Below, one piece after another: positions 1 to 12,800 of a stretch of 64,000 nt of DNA (positions are counted from its first letter, which is position 1; each line of letters starts with the position of its first letter). A program made the translations under genes and the position numbers. This DNA is from Elmis aenea (lineage: Eukaryota > Arthropoda > Insecta > Coleoptera > Elmidae), in contig OX393581.1 in the NCBI GenBank assembly GCA_947652605.1, forward strand, positions 44,911,924 to 44,975,923. Reading direction: 5' to 3'. The notes beneath the pieces were generated by a model. It worked only from the letters and a program-made list of their open reading frames with translations. It was not told the origin of the DNA and did no database searches.

Positions 1-1063
1 TGTTTCTTAAATAATTCGAAAAAAATCGGGAGGTGATTACTTATCGAAAATTAAGGGGAGTCTTTCATATAAAATTTTTTCCTTAGACGTCTTCTTTCGG
101 AGTTACACCCCCCGAAAGGGGATCGGTCAAATTAGGTTTTTATTTTATTTCTCAAATTTGGTTAAAAGTAGGAGAATGAAATTCGGTAGATGTTTTATAC
201 TTATTAAAATGTTTCACGTAGTCATATTTTCAATCATCTCCCACCTTCACAGGGGGCTGAAAAGTTCGAACCCTGTTGGTTTTTTTATCAGAACTTTTTG
301 GTGGGTTGACATTTTGCAATTTAATTTTCGTTTTTGAAAACTTGATTTATTTGGATTTTTTTTATTCTTTAACTTTTCTCGGAAACTACAGTTTTTGAGC
401 AAAAAATTATATGATTGAACATGAACCATCAAATATTCCAATATAAAACGATTCATTTTGGTGGTTACCATGATGGTTTGTTTATGTTCATATTGGGGAG
501 AACTGACGGGTGTAATTCATTTTGATGTTTACGCGGCGACAACACTAAAACGCCCGTCAATTGTACCGAATATGAACAAAAGCAAACCATGGTAACCATC
601 AAAATGAATCGTTTTATTTTAGAATGTTTAATGGATCATGTTCACTCATTTAAGTTTTTACTTAAAACTGTAGATTTTACGAGAAAAACTAAAAAATAAA
701 AAAAGGTTCTAAATAAATGAAACTTTAAAAAAATATTCAAACTGCAAAATTTTAACTCACCAAAAAGTTCTGATTAAAAAACCAACAGAGGTTGCACTTT
801 TCAGCCCCCTGTGAAGGTGGGAGATGATTGAAAATATTACTATGGGAAACCTTTCCATAAGCATAAAACATCTACCAAATATCATTCTCTTACATGAATC
901 CAAATTTGAGAAATAAAATAAAAACCTAATTTTACCGCTCCCCTTTAGGGGGGTGTAACTCTGAAAGGAGACGTCTAAGGCAAAATTATATATAAAAGGC
1001 CCCCTTAATTTTCGATAAGGAATCACCTCCCGAATTTTTTCGTATTATTTAAGAAACACCCTG
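1..1063. repeat. Foldback element FB1, cut by the window edge
   Basis: Almost the whole interval is one inverted repeat: the sequence from base 1 reads as the reverse complement of the sequence ending at 1063, and pairing continues inward to a loop of roughly 30-40 bases near 512-548. The right end is CACCCTG, the terminal motif shared with the other foldbacks here; the matching left terminus lies just outside the window. No transposase is encoded, so this is a non-autonomous element. Short frames inside it are by-products of the palindrome. Confidence 0.85.
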
Positions 1064-1072
1064 TTTATCATA

Positions 1073-1209
1073 ATTTATGTAACGTTATATAACGTTAAAT
1101 AACATAACAATTAATTTTTTTAATGTTATTTATAACGTTATGTAACGAAAACAAATAATAAATAACGTTATTCAATAACGTAACGATTTAAAACGTTATT
1201 CCATCCCTG
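1073..1209. repeat. TAACGTTA-rich tract ending in a hAT-like terminus
   Basis: An AT-rich stretch with repeated short palindromes of the TAACGTTA/AACGTTAT type. It ends with CCATCCCTG, whose reverse complement CAGGGATGG resembles a hAT terminus. No matching left end was found, so this is probably a MITE fragment. Confidence 0.35.
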
Positions 1210-1649
1210 ATTTAGATCGACTTCGAAAATGAAAAACTAAATTATCGATCGTTTCTAGAATCGTCCGTTTTTATCCTGGTTACAAGTCCAATTAACTGTT
1301 AATTTGCCGGCTTTATTAGAAATACCCAGCGGCACCCAATGATTGAATTACCGGCTGTTTTATCCATCGCCTACTTATGTGCACAATTTACTTAATTGTG
1401 ACACTATTTAACTAGATATTTCAGATCTCATTGCTTACCTGCGGCTATTAAAGGGAAATTAAACGAGTTATATGGGCCGAAATACGTGGTAAATAAAAAC
1501 TGTCACCGATTTTATTCAACGCTAAATTTTGCTCCATTTTTGGTTGCATGTATTATGCTATTAATTATCAAAAAACAAATTGCAGTCACGCACTTATCCT
1601 CACAAAACTGTTATTTTATTTTTACAAATTTAAAAATCTCAAAATTACC

Positions 1650-2035
1650 TATACTCTTGATTTTCCATTTTCATGGATACTTTAGACAAACGCGATAAAA
1701 GTGGTCGACAATTATTAATATTGGCATTTGTTGTAATTTCCAAGGCTTACTATTTAAAAATGGCACAATTTCTCCTAACTTTATCAAAAATTCTTAATAA
1801 TCAAAAAATTTTCAAAAAAGTACAAAAATCTAAAAACCGACTGCACTTAGGTATAGGAAATGCCATCAAAAGTCCCTCTAAAATAAGGTGTTAAATCCAA
1901 AAATGCAATAAAAAATAGATCAATGTATATGAAATAAGGAAGTAGACGTTAACTTCCGGCAATTCCGGAAGTGTCGCCATCTTGAAAATATTTTCATTAA
2001 ACAGATAATACGCCATTATTGTCAAAATCAAAATT
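1650..2035. repeat. Dispersed repeat, copy 1 (paralogous to 58665-59455)
   Basis: This block is clearly similar to the block at 58665-59455, including a shared frame starting MDT-DKRDKS and a shared tail with the motif TTCCGGAAGTGTCGCCATCTT. The copy here lacks the SINE found in the distal copy and so serves as an empty-site reference. The family is not recognised. Bases 2036-2648 hold nothing I can support apart from a TCACCCTGTATA motif near 2095. Confidence 0.55.
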
Positions 2036-2648
2036 TCAGATCATTACCCTTTTTCATTCTTCATATATTTTTAATGCCCGCTTCCAATCAATCACCCTGT
2101 ATAAATGGTAAACTGATTCATGTAATCATGTAAATTAACACTTTTAAAATTAAACGTTTTACATCTAAACGTTTTTGATAAATTTACATATTTTGTATTT
2201 CATTACAATAAACTAGTTTCGCGTTACTTTGGTTGCTTCGTCCGTGTGCTTGTTTTTTGTGTGAAATTAGCAATAATGAAAAATTCGGCTGAAGAAACGA
2301 CGTGGCGACAAAGATATCAGTTTGCAACAAAAAAAGATAACAGCGACAATAAAAACACCTACAGAAGGAAAAAGCATAAAACTAACCGTATATAATCTTG
2401 CTCAAAGAACTTTGATTTAGATGAAGATTGTTCAATGAGGAGTAAAATACTGTTTGAATGATTATAAATATTATATGGCGTGTTGACCATTTTAATTATT
2501 CTTGTGCCCTAATTTAAAAGCTTAACAAATTATTTGAGTGGGTATGCGGCTAAAATTAGAAAACTAAGATTTTTAGTGACATTTTAATGGTTGTTTTACT
2601 TTTTTAATTGTTGTATAAAGCGTTCTGTATTTCTTATTTTTTTATCAG

Positions 2649-5600
2649 GTTACTGGTGAGCCAACGCGAACGGCGACTCCAACATCTCCTCAAGTATCTA
2701 GTTCAAGTCCCGGGGTAGGAGCAGCATTAGCGGCTTTAGGAGGATTAGGAGGTCTTTTAGGAAACCCTTTACAAATGCTAGGAGGCCTTCAAGCTTTCCA
2801 GAGCCCGACAAGTCTTCAGCAATTACAACAGCTCGCCATGTTACAACAAGGTCATGGTAATCAGCTTAATCCCCAGGCGCAGTTCTTTTTACAGAACCAG
2901 GTTGGTCTCATATCCTTAACATATTTGCTGATTTTTGTTGTTAACACTCGACTATAATTTGGTGTTGGTGTTTTAAGGGCTTTCTACAAGGATTTCCACG
3001 TTCTGGTATTTCTTCTAGAGTAACTCATTCTATGCAGGTGTGTTCTGTGTCTAAACTAATCTCGCCCAATTTCACTTTGCCCTATTAACTTTTTGTTTGA
3101 TTTTTTTCTGTGTGTATTGTGTTACATCTTATAGTAATTGACGATATTGTGTAAGACTTTCGGTTTCTAATGCGGTGTTTGCATGCAACTATATTTTAAT
3201 AATTATGATTTCTCCGTTACCTTTTCGTTTCCTTTATTTCAACAACTGCCATTAAAATAATGGCCCTCTGAGATTTACACGTGTATATTACAAGATTAAT
3301 ATTCATCTTATTTAATAACACAAAATACAGCATTTTTATAAATCACTGACAACCACGTGATCAGTCAATCTACGTTCATTCGCCCAATACAATTGTTTTG
3401 TTATAATCGGCGATAGTGTCTTATTTGCGATGGAAATTTAAAGTAAGTTCGTTCTTAAGGACAAAAAAAATTAACAAGTAACACATTTTCCAAGTCTTTT
3501 CGTAACAAATCATTTGTTTTGAAAAAAAAATCGTAGTATATTAATACCTATTTGAAAATAAAATATACAGGGTATCCCAGATTACATTTTTAGCATGAAG
3601 ATCTCGATTATTATAAGAGATACAGGTTTGTTTAAATTAGGTGAATTAATCCCAAGAGTGAGAGGAGCTACAATCAAATTTTAAGAGTACAAAATTCCTC
3701 GTGCTTCAGATGTTTTAGCAAAAAATATGAAAATGTCGAATTTCTTTTCTCTCTCATAACTTTTTTGTCTTAAATCATTAGAACAATTTTATTTGTAACT
3801 TCTGAAGGTACTTTTATTATTTTAGATTTTTTTAACACCTATCATTTTCGAGATATTACCCCTAATTTCATTTTTTCTTATGGGCCGCGAAGTTGGCCAT
3901 GGGATAGTAAAATGTGCTTTTTTTCTCTTTTAAATGAGCTATTACATGCTATATCTATTTTTATAAATAGGACACAAAATTAAGATCAATCGAATTTTAT
4001 CCATTACTTATCTATCTGTGAAAATAAAAACAAAAAACAACTAATTAAATGTCAAATGACAGTTACTATTTGTCTTCGGCATCATTTATTAGAATTTTAT
4101 ATTATTGTTGTGTAATTCGATAGCTTTTGTATTAATTGTTATAACTGTAATATATAATTGATATATTTAAAAATAGTGAAAAATTTGACATGTTGAGATG
4201 CTTTATTCTTTACCATAAAAACTGTGTAGAAGCTGAGCGAATATACTTGGAGATATAACCCGAGAGAAGGCAACGATGGGTGCGTAATTACAGAAATTTG
4301 GAAATAAATTTAAAAGAATATGATTTCTTCGAGAAACCAACTAAAACTCCAAAACAAATCAATAAAGAATTAAATTTTTTTACACAGTTTCTATGGCAAA
4401 AGAATGTAGCATTTCAACATTAAAAGTTTTTTAATTATTAGTTGTAAATGTGCCCATAATTATATGATAACAAATTTGCTACAAAAACTATCGAATTGCA
4501 CAAAAATACTATAAAATTCTAATAAATCATACCGCACAAATAGCAAAGAAAATTTGACTTTTAATTAGTTGGTTTTTTGTTTTTATTTTTATAAATAGCT
4601 TGATAAGTAAGTGATGGGTAAAATACGGTTTTTCTTCATTTTGTAACTTATTTATAAAAATATATAGCAAGTAATATCTCATTTAAAAGAGAGAGAAAAG
4701 CGCATTTAACTATTCCATAGCCAACTTCGCGCCCCATAAGAAAAAACGAAGTTAGGAGTAATATCTCAAAAATGGTAAGTGATACAAAAAATCTGAAATG
4801 ACAGTTACATTTTCCATTAAAAAGTATCTCTAGAAAGTACTAAAAAATTGATCTAATGAATAAAATAGAGAAAAAATAAATTCGACATTTTCATCTTTTT
4901 TGCTATAACATCTGAAGTACGAGGAATTTTGTACTTTAAAAAAATTGATTGTGGCTCCTCTCACCCTTGCGAATATTTCATCTAATTTGAACAAACCTGT
5001 ATCTCCTATAATAAGGGAGATTCCCATGCTGGAAAGTAATCTGGGACACCCTGTATACAGGCAACTGAATATGTAATTTTTTAATCGGTAACTTAAGAAA
5101 CCATGCAAAATACCAAAATGCAATTTTTAAACAAAAGTTTTATTCTATTATGCCACTGTTTTTTGCCTTATTATATTTATGTTGTATATTTTGTTGCGAT
5201 GTCCTATCAACAAAGTAAACGTCAAAATTTGATGACGTGTCGTTTATCAAAACCATCTAATTTACACATCCAAAAAGTTAAATTTCGGAGCGCCATTATT
5301 TAAAAAACTCATATTTCATGCGTTAATCAGGGATTTTTTAATAATCTAGGTACAGCAAATAGCGCAAGCGGCTCAACAGCTCCAGCAGCTACAGAAGGCT
5401 CAGCAACAAAACCAACAGCATCAACAACAAAATCAACACAACACCAGCATACCGACAAATACGCAGGTGCCCCAGACTCAGTCGACACCACCCAACAATG
5501 CTCATATCCCCGCCAGTTTATTAACTCCTAGTACCCCCAGTTCTGGTGGGCTTACTCCTCAACATCTCAAGACTCCGTCTCGGCTACTCGAGCCATCTCC

Positions 5601-8600
5601 GGAAGAAACTACAGACTTGGAAGAGTTGGAACAATTCGCCAAAACTTTCAAGCAGAGACGGATCAAGTTAGGTCAGTATATGCACTCGTGCGTTTTGTAG
5701 CAATAGACATCAAAGCTTATTTCCACTTTAAAGTAGTCCAAAGTATTTTTTATGTAGTAAAATACTCCAAAGAAACACTTATTTCCTAATTATAATTGTT
5801 TTAACAGTGATACGATGTTATATCATATATTAAATGCAATTTGTATGTCGAGGGCTATGTAAATAAAATTATCAGTTTTAAATTCTCGTTGAGGCTTAAA
5901 ATTTACTAAAAATATGTCATTATCAATATTTTTATACCGATAGTGTTAGATACATCCTTATATGTGACAATGTTTGTCTGTGATTGCACTTAAAGATTAA
6001 TGATACAACTTAAAAAAAATTAGGCTTTACGTTTTTTCGTGAAATGTGCCACAATACAGGGTTGAACAAAGCACATTGAATAAAAAACGATTTTGAATTG
6101 AACATGTTTTCAATAACCACAACAAAATTATATTATTTTGCCTTTTGTAACAGTAACAGTAAAATTATGAATACATATGAATCGCTGATTGCAAAAAGAA
6201 CCTAAGTCCTTTTTTTGAGCAAAATGAGATTTCTATATTTTTGCCTTCCTAAGGATGCGTACACACGTATGTAATATGTAATGTAATGAATGTAACGTGT
6301 AATGTAACGCAAATTCGTCGTTTTACGTCACTACGAGCGTTACATGTAACACAAAAACAACAGGATTCGCATCGTGCTCCAAATAATTCGCATTACATTA
6401 CACGTTACATTACATTACATATTACATACGTGTGTACGCATCCTTAGAAATTAAATCCATCAGTTGGTTGTAAAAAAACAAGTCTAAAGACCTTTGTTGA
6501 AATTTAAACGGGAAAAAGTTTAAACGGGTACTAGTTGAGTGCAAAAATAACCCAAGTCCTGGAGTTTGGTTGTTTTTACACTCAACAGTTCATACAAACA
6601 TTATCAGACTACCCGGGCATTAACATGTGTTTTAATTATCAATTTTTGACGTTTATGTTTGACATATTAACTTCTACGATTCAATGCAGATTTGTGTATT
6701 ATACATTGTAGTAGGTTGCAGTTACATGTCGAAAACGACAAAAGTAACATTTCTGAGTACTCGAGAAACGCTTCGTCCCAAATCATTTTTACCCTGTGGT
6801 CGATTGTTGGGAGTAATAAAGAGACATTTAAAATAATTTTGAACTGGCCAACAAATGCAATACAAACACAAAATTCACTATTTTTTATTATGATACTTAG
6901 CTCATAAAAATGTGTACCTAGTTGTTCATTTATTTACCGTTTATACCGAAAAATTCAACATTAATATTTTCATATAACTTTGAAAATAGATATTTTTGCG
7001 TAATTTGTTCTTTTACTTTATATATTAACTTGAAATAAAGTGATTCTCAAAACTGAAATCACATTGATTGCAAAAAAAAAACAACCAAAGTCAATTAATT
7101 ACACAGGCCGCCATTTCAGAATTTTGTGAACGTTGTTTTAATTTTGGTAACTGTTCTTATACTATAAATTACATGCTCTGAATTCAATGGAACACGCAGT
7201 TTTTCGCTATCACATCAAGTTTTTCAGCAAAATGTTAAAACAGATTATAGAGTTTTTAAAGAATAACAACACATAATTAAATTTCAAAAATACCTAGACA
7301 AAAAACTGTTTGGATAATTTATATTAGAATAGCTGTTCTTTTATAAATAACATCTTCTGAATTGAATGACCCACACAGATTTTCAGTATCACATCAAGTT
7401 TTTCAGAAAAATGGAAAAACAGGTTATTGAGTTTAAAAAAATATTTATTTAAAACTATTTAAACCAAAATTTATTTGTTAATTTATATTAAAATTGCTGT
7501 TCTTACATAAGTAACATGCTCTGAATTCAATGGCACTCCCAGATTTTTGCTATCTTATCAATTTTTCCAGCAAAATGAAAAGTTTGGGTCCAATACGTAG
7601 ACATAATATGTATAGGCATTGTATATCTACATATAACTAGATACCTGCCATACGCAAATAAAGTATTTGAACTGTACAAAACAAACGGGTTACATAAATA
7701 TTTTAAAGGGTAATAAAATTACTGTTATTGTATTTTGACTGATTTCTAACCGGGACATCAGGTAATAAGTAGCTAGCCTTTAGGGCAACATGGGGCGTTT
7801 TTTCTTCCACAAATCATAAAAATTAGAGACGGCGCTCACACGTCGAGTACAGGAAACTTGTAAACTATACAAGCATGTACACGACTTCGGCTGCATTCAA
7901 GAATTCGTTCCCGATGAGGAATAGACCGCCAATATTGACAACAGACGCATGTAAAAGCACAGTTGCAAGCGAAATACACCTTTAGGCCTCCCACACACAG
8001 AGCGTTTTCTGTCGCGCGACTCGAGTCGCGCGTTTGTTGGAGTACTAGCAATTGCATGTACGCGCACACACATAGTCGCGCAACTTTGGTCGTCGTATGT
8101 GTGTACGCGTACATGCAATTGCTAGTACTTCACAAACGCGCGACTCGGGTCGCGCGACAGAAAACGCTCTGTGTGTGATAGGCCTAAGAATGTCAGGTCA
8201 CAAAAGAAATTGCGGATTTCAGATTTCAGTGTAGAAAAATAGCACAAGAAAAGAAAAATAAATTACGGGACATAATCGCAAAAAGCGGTAATTTGGACGG
8301 TTTTGTAATAAAACAAACAGAATCGCAACAAAACATCCTCATGAAAAATCAATTGATGAAATAGAAATTACTACAGTTGTATGCTTACCACAGACATTAA
8401 ATAATACTTTATTTTTAAAATTTACTAATTTTTTTATGGGGGCCAGTGGCGTATCATCCTATGACGCAGTTGGTATGCCTGCACCACTATTGGGGACCCA
8501 TTAGGATTTATTTCCCAAAATTTAGGTGTTTTTTTTTAAGTTTCGATCGCAATTTTTTTTTTCATAAATATATATTTTATGGCCCCATATACAGACTTGC

Positions 8601-9886
8601 ACCAGGATCCACACTGATGACGATACGCCATTGACTGGGGCGTAGTCATATTTTCTGCCTAGGGGTGTCAACGAAGCAAATCCGGCTCTGCTTTAGGGCA
8701 ATATGCTCGGGTCTACAAGACGTCGCGTCGTACCTGCAGAGCTGGCGTAGCCGTTCCAAATTATTAAAAAATTATTTTGTGTGAAAACCTAATGTGATAT
8801 CAAAAAACTAAAAGCAGATTCGTAATCAGCTCCATCGAATTAGTAAATAACACCAATCATATTCAAAACAAGAAAAACATGTCGGCCTGTGCTATTAATT
8901 GGAATAATCAAGTGATGTAAAAAAATATGGAATTGCAATGGATGAATTTTTTGTAAAACCTTAATATTAATTAAACAGATTTTTCAAAGTTAGGTAAAAT
9001 GGACTTAGGTTGTTTTTGCAATCAACGATTTATATGTATTCATAATTTTTTTATTCCACTTTTGGAAATCGTTTCTATGATTGCAAATTTATCTAGTCTA
9101 GATTATTCCCAATGTGATTTCCGCAAATTCTTGTGGATATTCAAGATTCCACAAACATTTTCCAATCGATTAATAAATCGCTAAATTGGCGTTTTAAATA
9201 AATACGAATCGTTGAAGTTTTTCTGTTAAATGATTATTATTTAAATGTTGAGTACGCTTGAAAATACTTCGTCGCTTTTAAATATAAAATCTGGCGATTA
9301 AGTCTTAAACTAATAATGTGTTTATCATTCAGGTTTCACGCAAGGCGATGTGGGATTAGCGATGGGAAAACTATATGGAAACGATTTCTCCCAGACAACA
9401 ATATCTAGGTTCGAGGCGTTGAATTTGAGCTTCAAAAATATGTGCAAACTAAAGCCACTCCTGCAAAAATGGCTCGAAGACGCTGACAATAGTCTTAGCA
9501 ACCCCAATCAACTAAGCAATCCTATGACGACTCCAGAAACCATCGGCAGACGTCGCAAGAAGAGGACATCGATCGAAACCAGCGTACGCGTCGCTTTGGA
9601 AAAAGCGTTCCTCCAGAACCCCAAACCAACTTCGGAAGAAATAACGATGTTAGCAGATGGACTGTGTATGGAGAAAGAGGTGGTGCGCGTATGGTTTTGC
9701 AACCGGAGACAAAAAGAGAAACGAATCAATCCGCCCAGCGCAGCCATGGGATCATCGCCGTGTTCTGTTAGCAATGGTAATAATCCAATGTTCGCTATTG
9801 CAAATTCCCTCGCAACAAGCCCCTTATCCCTGGTTACGTCCAGTGGACATTCCTTTAATCCAAACGTGATGGTCAAACAAGAATGA
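2649..9886 (+). CDS. nub: POU-domain transcription factor nubbin/Pdm (POU class 2), 3' exons
   Basis: Sequence-specific nuclear transcription factor of the Oct1/Oct2-like class; fly nubbin acts in wing growth, neuroblast timing and gut immunity (family knowledge). Exons seen: 2649-2900, optional 2978-3037, 5350-5671 and 9333-9886 with stop TGA, all with GT-AG borders and matching phases. The visible protein is 375 residues (395 with the small exon). Order: Gly/Leu-rich and Gln-rich stretches, then a complete POU-specific domain (about 168-242, from [12 protein letters not shown], split by the last intron at IKLG), then the homeodomain (about 264-323) with helix-3 motif [12 protein letters not shown]. 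Exon 2649 begins with an acceptor, so the 5' exons lie left of the window. The two POU halves match the nub/pdm2 pair almost residue for residue; nub versus pdm2 cannot be settled here. Intron 5672-9332 is repeat-rich. Confidence 0.93.
2978..3037 (+). other. nub: Candidate 60-nt cassette exon of nubbin
   Basis: Exactly 20 codons, bounded by AG (2976-2977) and GT (3038-3039), 77 bases after the preceding exon. It reads [14 protein letters not shown] followed by VTHSMQ and has no stop. Both borders are phase 0, the same as the exons on either side, so including or skipping it keeps the frame. No transcript evidence is available here. Confidence 0.5.
3568..5053. repeat. Foldback element FB2 in a nubbin intron
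   Basis: Termini CAGGGTATCCCAG and CTGGGACACCCTG, each flanked by TA. The outer few hundred bases are inverted copies (for example GAGATACAGG at left, CCTGTATCTC at right). It belongs to the same family as FB7 (44127-45487). It does not code for a transposase. The TA flanks suit a Tc1/mariner-type target. Confidence 0.85.
6252..6444. repeat. Hairpin MITE in a nubbin intron
   Basis: Inverted termini AGGATGCGTACACACGTATG and the reverse complement, flanked by TA on both sides. Total 193 bp, no coding capacity. The interior is rich in GTAATGTAA-type repeats. Confidence 0.75.
7150..7580. repeat. Degenerate tandem repeat, about three units of 160-185 bp
   Basis: The phrase GCTCTGAATTCAATGG, preceded by a CTGTTCTT motif and followed by a TATCACATCAAGTTTTTCAG motif, recurs at about 7150, 7331 and 7493 with substitutions. 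Read directly from the sequence. It lies in the last nubbin intron. Confidence 0.6.
7985..8184. repeat. GC-rich hairpin MITE in a nubbin intron
   Basis: Inverted termini GGCCTCCCACACACAGAGCG and its counterpart, flanked by TA. Inner arms contain GCGCGACTCGAGTCGCGCG and mirrored CATGCAATTGCTAGTACT blocks. The 200-bp unit folds on itself almost entirely. The several short frames across it are artefacts of the palindrome. Confidence 0.8.
8444..8633. repeat. Short hAT-like MITE in a nubbin intron
   Basis: Ends CAGTGGCGTATC and GATACGCCATTG are inverted relative to each other; the flanks ATGGGGGC and ACTGGGGC agree at 6 of 8 bases, an eroded 8-bp target duplication. From 8634 to 9332 I see only intron sequence. 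Confidence 0.55.
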
Positions 9887-12800
9887 CCCCACGCCAACTT
9901 TTTTGCCGACCATTTTATGGACTAGTTTATATTTGAGTGTTGTGCAATGTCTACGAACTCTTCTCTTCACGCATCCCGGTTGTTCGTGTACTAAAAAACG
10001 GATTTTCGTGTGTACAATTTATATATTCTGACTTTGAAATCGGCAAAAAATGCGCCTCCGCCACACAAAGGACCATTCCTGGAAGCGACTTATTCCATTG
10101 TCATTCCAGTTAAAATACCTGGTTTTTATACTGAACTTATTGTGAAGGCATTTCTCATCAGTATTCACTATATTCAATATTAATAGCCGTCACACTGGAT
10201 CTCAGTTGAAAAAGTCATTATCATTTTAGTCACTTGTTAATACTTATCATGCATGCTAAGTGTATTACCTTAATTAATGCGCCGTATCGATACTTTATTT
10301 ATTCGATTAATTATTTATTTGCACTTTTTCCGACATCGCATATGTAGTCTTCCACTTATTAATAGTTCCTAATCGCTAATGTGGCGTGACACAACATCTT
10401 GCACTTTTTTTTTTAATCACACGAGACACTTTGCGACCGTTTTACGGAAAGATTATTTGCCAAAAATATTTACGTCGATATAATTTAGGTAAGTAGACGA
10501 TTCTACTACTTTTCAAACAGTCATGTGCATCTTTCGCCAGCGAGTTAGCAGTTTTGCCTGTCTATATATATGCAACTCCCCAAATTAAAGTCTGAGTTGT
10601 TTATATACCTATACATGCGTCAGTGATTAGAACTAATTTTATACATATAAATATGGCACAAGGAAACAAAATTGAAAGCCCACGTAAGCGGAAAACGTGA
10701 ACATCTCAATAAACAATATAACATACTATTTTGCAGTCCAAAACAATACAAAAAGCGGGATTTTATTGGCACGTTAATTATGGGCACTATTTAAGAGTAT
10801 TAATTTGATTTCGCGAATTTTCTGTACAACCAACAATTCGTTTAGATTTGCTTGACAAAAAAACTACCATCGTTTACTTAATCGAAGCAATAATTTTCAA
10901 ATTTTATTTTCATGTTTCTGGAAAAATTATCTTAATTTAGGGCTTCAGTGCAAAAATGATACCAAAAAACAGGGCCAGGCTAGACCTGGAGGGTCACATA
11001 CCCTTAAAAAAAGTCATGTTTTTTATTTATGTAACGCATTATTTGTACAACTCTACAGATAACATTTACGTTTTTTTCTGTTGTTATTGCAGCCATTTTT
11101 GTATGAAACGACTTTTATTAAAGTTATCCAAGCACTCATGTTTGCCAAAATCAATTGAATAGGTTTTTTTTAAATACTATTGTTTAACCCTTTGCGGTTC
11201 AATTAATTTTCCCAAAATTTTACCCATTATTTTCCAAAATTATAACTAAATATAAATTTATTTTTTTTTGGCAGCGACATCCACTGATAACAGTCGCTTA
11301 TACATACAGCTTACACGTTTCTTGTTATAAAATGGAAATCAGCGCAGTTATAATGACGTCAGCCGACTTTGGACCGCAAGCGTTAAAATATGCCGTCGGG
11401 GGCGCCCCGACATAGGACCGCAAACAAAACATTTGCCTAAGAAGTAATAATTTATTTAGATTTTCGCTTACAAACCCTTTTTTTTTGTACGTTTATCATA
11501 TTTTTTATCAAATTCATACCATGTTGCTAAATGCATTTTTTAATGGTGAAATTTAATTTAAAAAACATTTTAACTTTTCTCTTATGTGCGCAATAGATAA
11601 AAATGCAAATATTTTTATTTATTTCGCGTTATACACAATTTTTATCCGTTTATTCCGTTATTCAAAAAAATATATTATTTTGTTTCCTTGTGCTGCTGAT
11701 ATTTTATTGTTTATAATATTACTAAGTTACTGTTAGTTTTTATTTGACAGTTGACATTCATTTGTTAAGCAGGGTCTCATAATTATATATTTGTATGATT
11801 GTCAACTGTCAATTTTGTAAATCTTGTTGTAGATAGACCTATTACGAAGTGAATATATAATTCATTAACAAAGTGTAGTGGATAGGTATTTGTTTAGATA
11901 ATGGATTACATGGATTTTTATTCATCTGTCTTATGTATTTGTGTATATAAATAATCGAATTTAGTGGTTCTGTTTCATTAAGGAGGACCAATTTAGCATT
12001 ATTAAAAGTTCCTAATAAAATTTTAAAATTACCCAATTGTTGATATTAGGAGTTTTCTTTTACTGTAAAATATCGGTAAGCTGAAAAATACTTTGTATTT
12101 TCTTTAAATTTCGTATATTGTCTCCTTCTTAGACTGATTGTTAAGTTAACATTTGTTTGGGACATTATAGTTACATCACTAAGAATAGGGTCCCCCTTTT
12201 TATATTTTGTTACACACATATATGTGCATTTTTTATTAACTAATTTTAAATGCTTTTTTTTAATACTTTGTGTTGCATTATTTTACTTCATAGATTAAAA
12301 ATTCGACGTTTTTTAAAGAATTTTAAGATATTTTTTATCACGTCTCATGTTTTTAATAATTTCAATGTATTTAAAATACCATATTTCTAAAAATTTAAGT
12401 CTAAATTTTTAATATCTTGAAATACCTTACAAAAGTTCTTGCAAATAAATTACTTTTAGGTTCATTTATTAACATCTTTAATTGAAAAAAAAGTATGTAC
12501 TACAAAAAAAACAATTATTTGTCAGTTTCTAAATTAGCTACGTATAATTTAAGTCAAAACCATTTTATCGTTTTTTAAATTTCGTGTAAAACAGATTATG
12601 GAATCAAATATGTACTTTTTTTTGCTGCTTGTGTTATTTTGCAAATATTTTTGGTAATGTGTTTCAAGATCTTTTATAAATTAATAGTAATGCTATAAAT
12701 AAGTTTAAATATTGATACGTTATTACAGTGATTGTTTTTGTACACGGCTATTTAATTGTTTTCTATTTGTGCGATATTTTAGTAAGAATGACTGAATTTT

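Noticed and set aside
757..1026. 89-codon minus-strand frame, and its mirror at the left arm
   Set aside because: Product of the FB1 palindrome; similar frames appear on both arms.
2275..2394. 39-codon plus-strand frame MKNSAEETTWRQRYQF
   Set aside because: Short, no family match, no splice connection to nubbin exons.
4830..5123. 97-codon minus-strand frame
   Set aside because: Lies inside foldback FB2 and reads through repeat arms.
9508..9897. 129-codon minus-strand frame
   Set aside because: Antisense shadow of the conserved POU homeodomain exon of nubbin.
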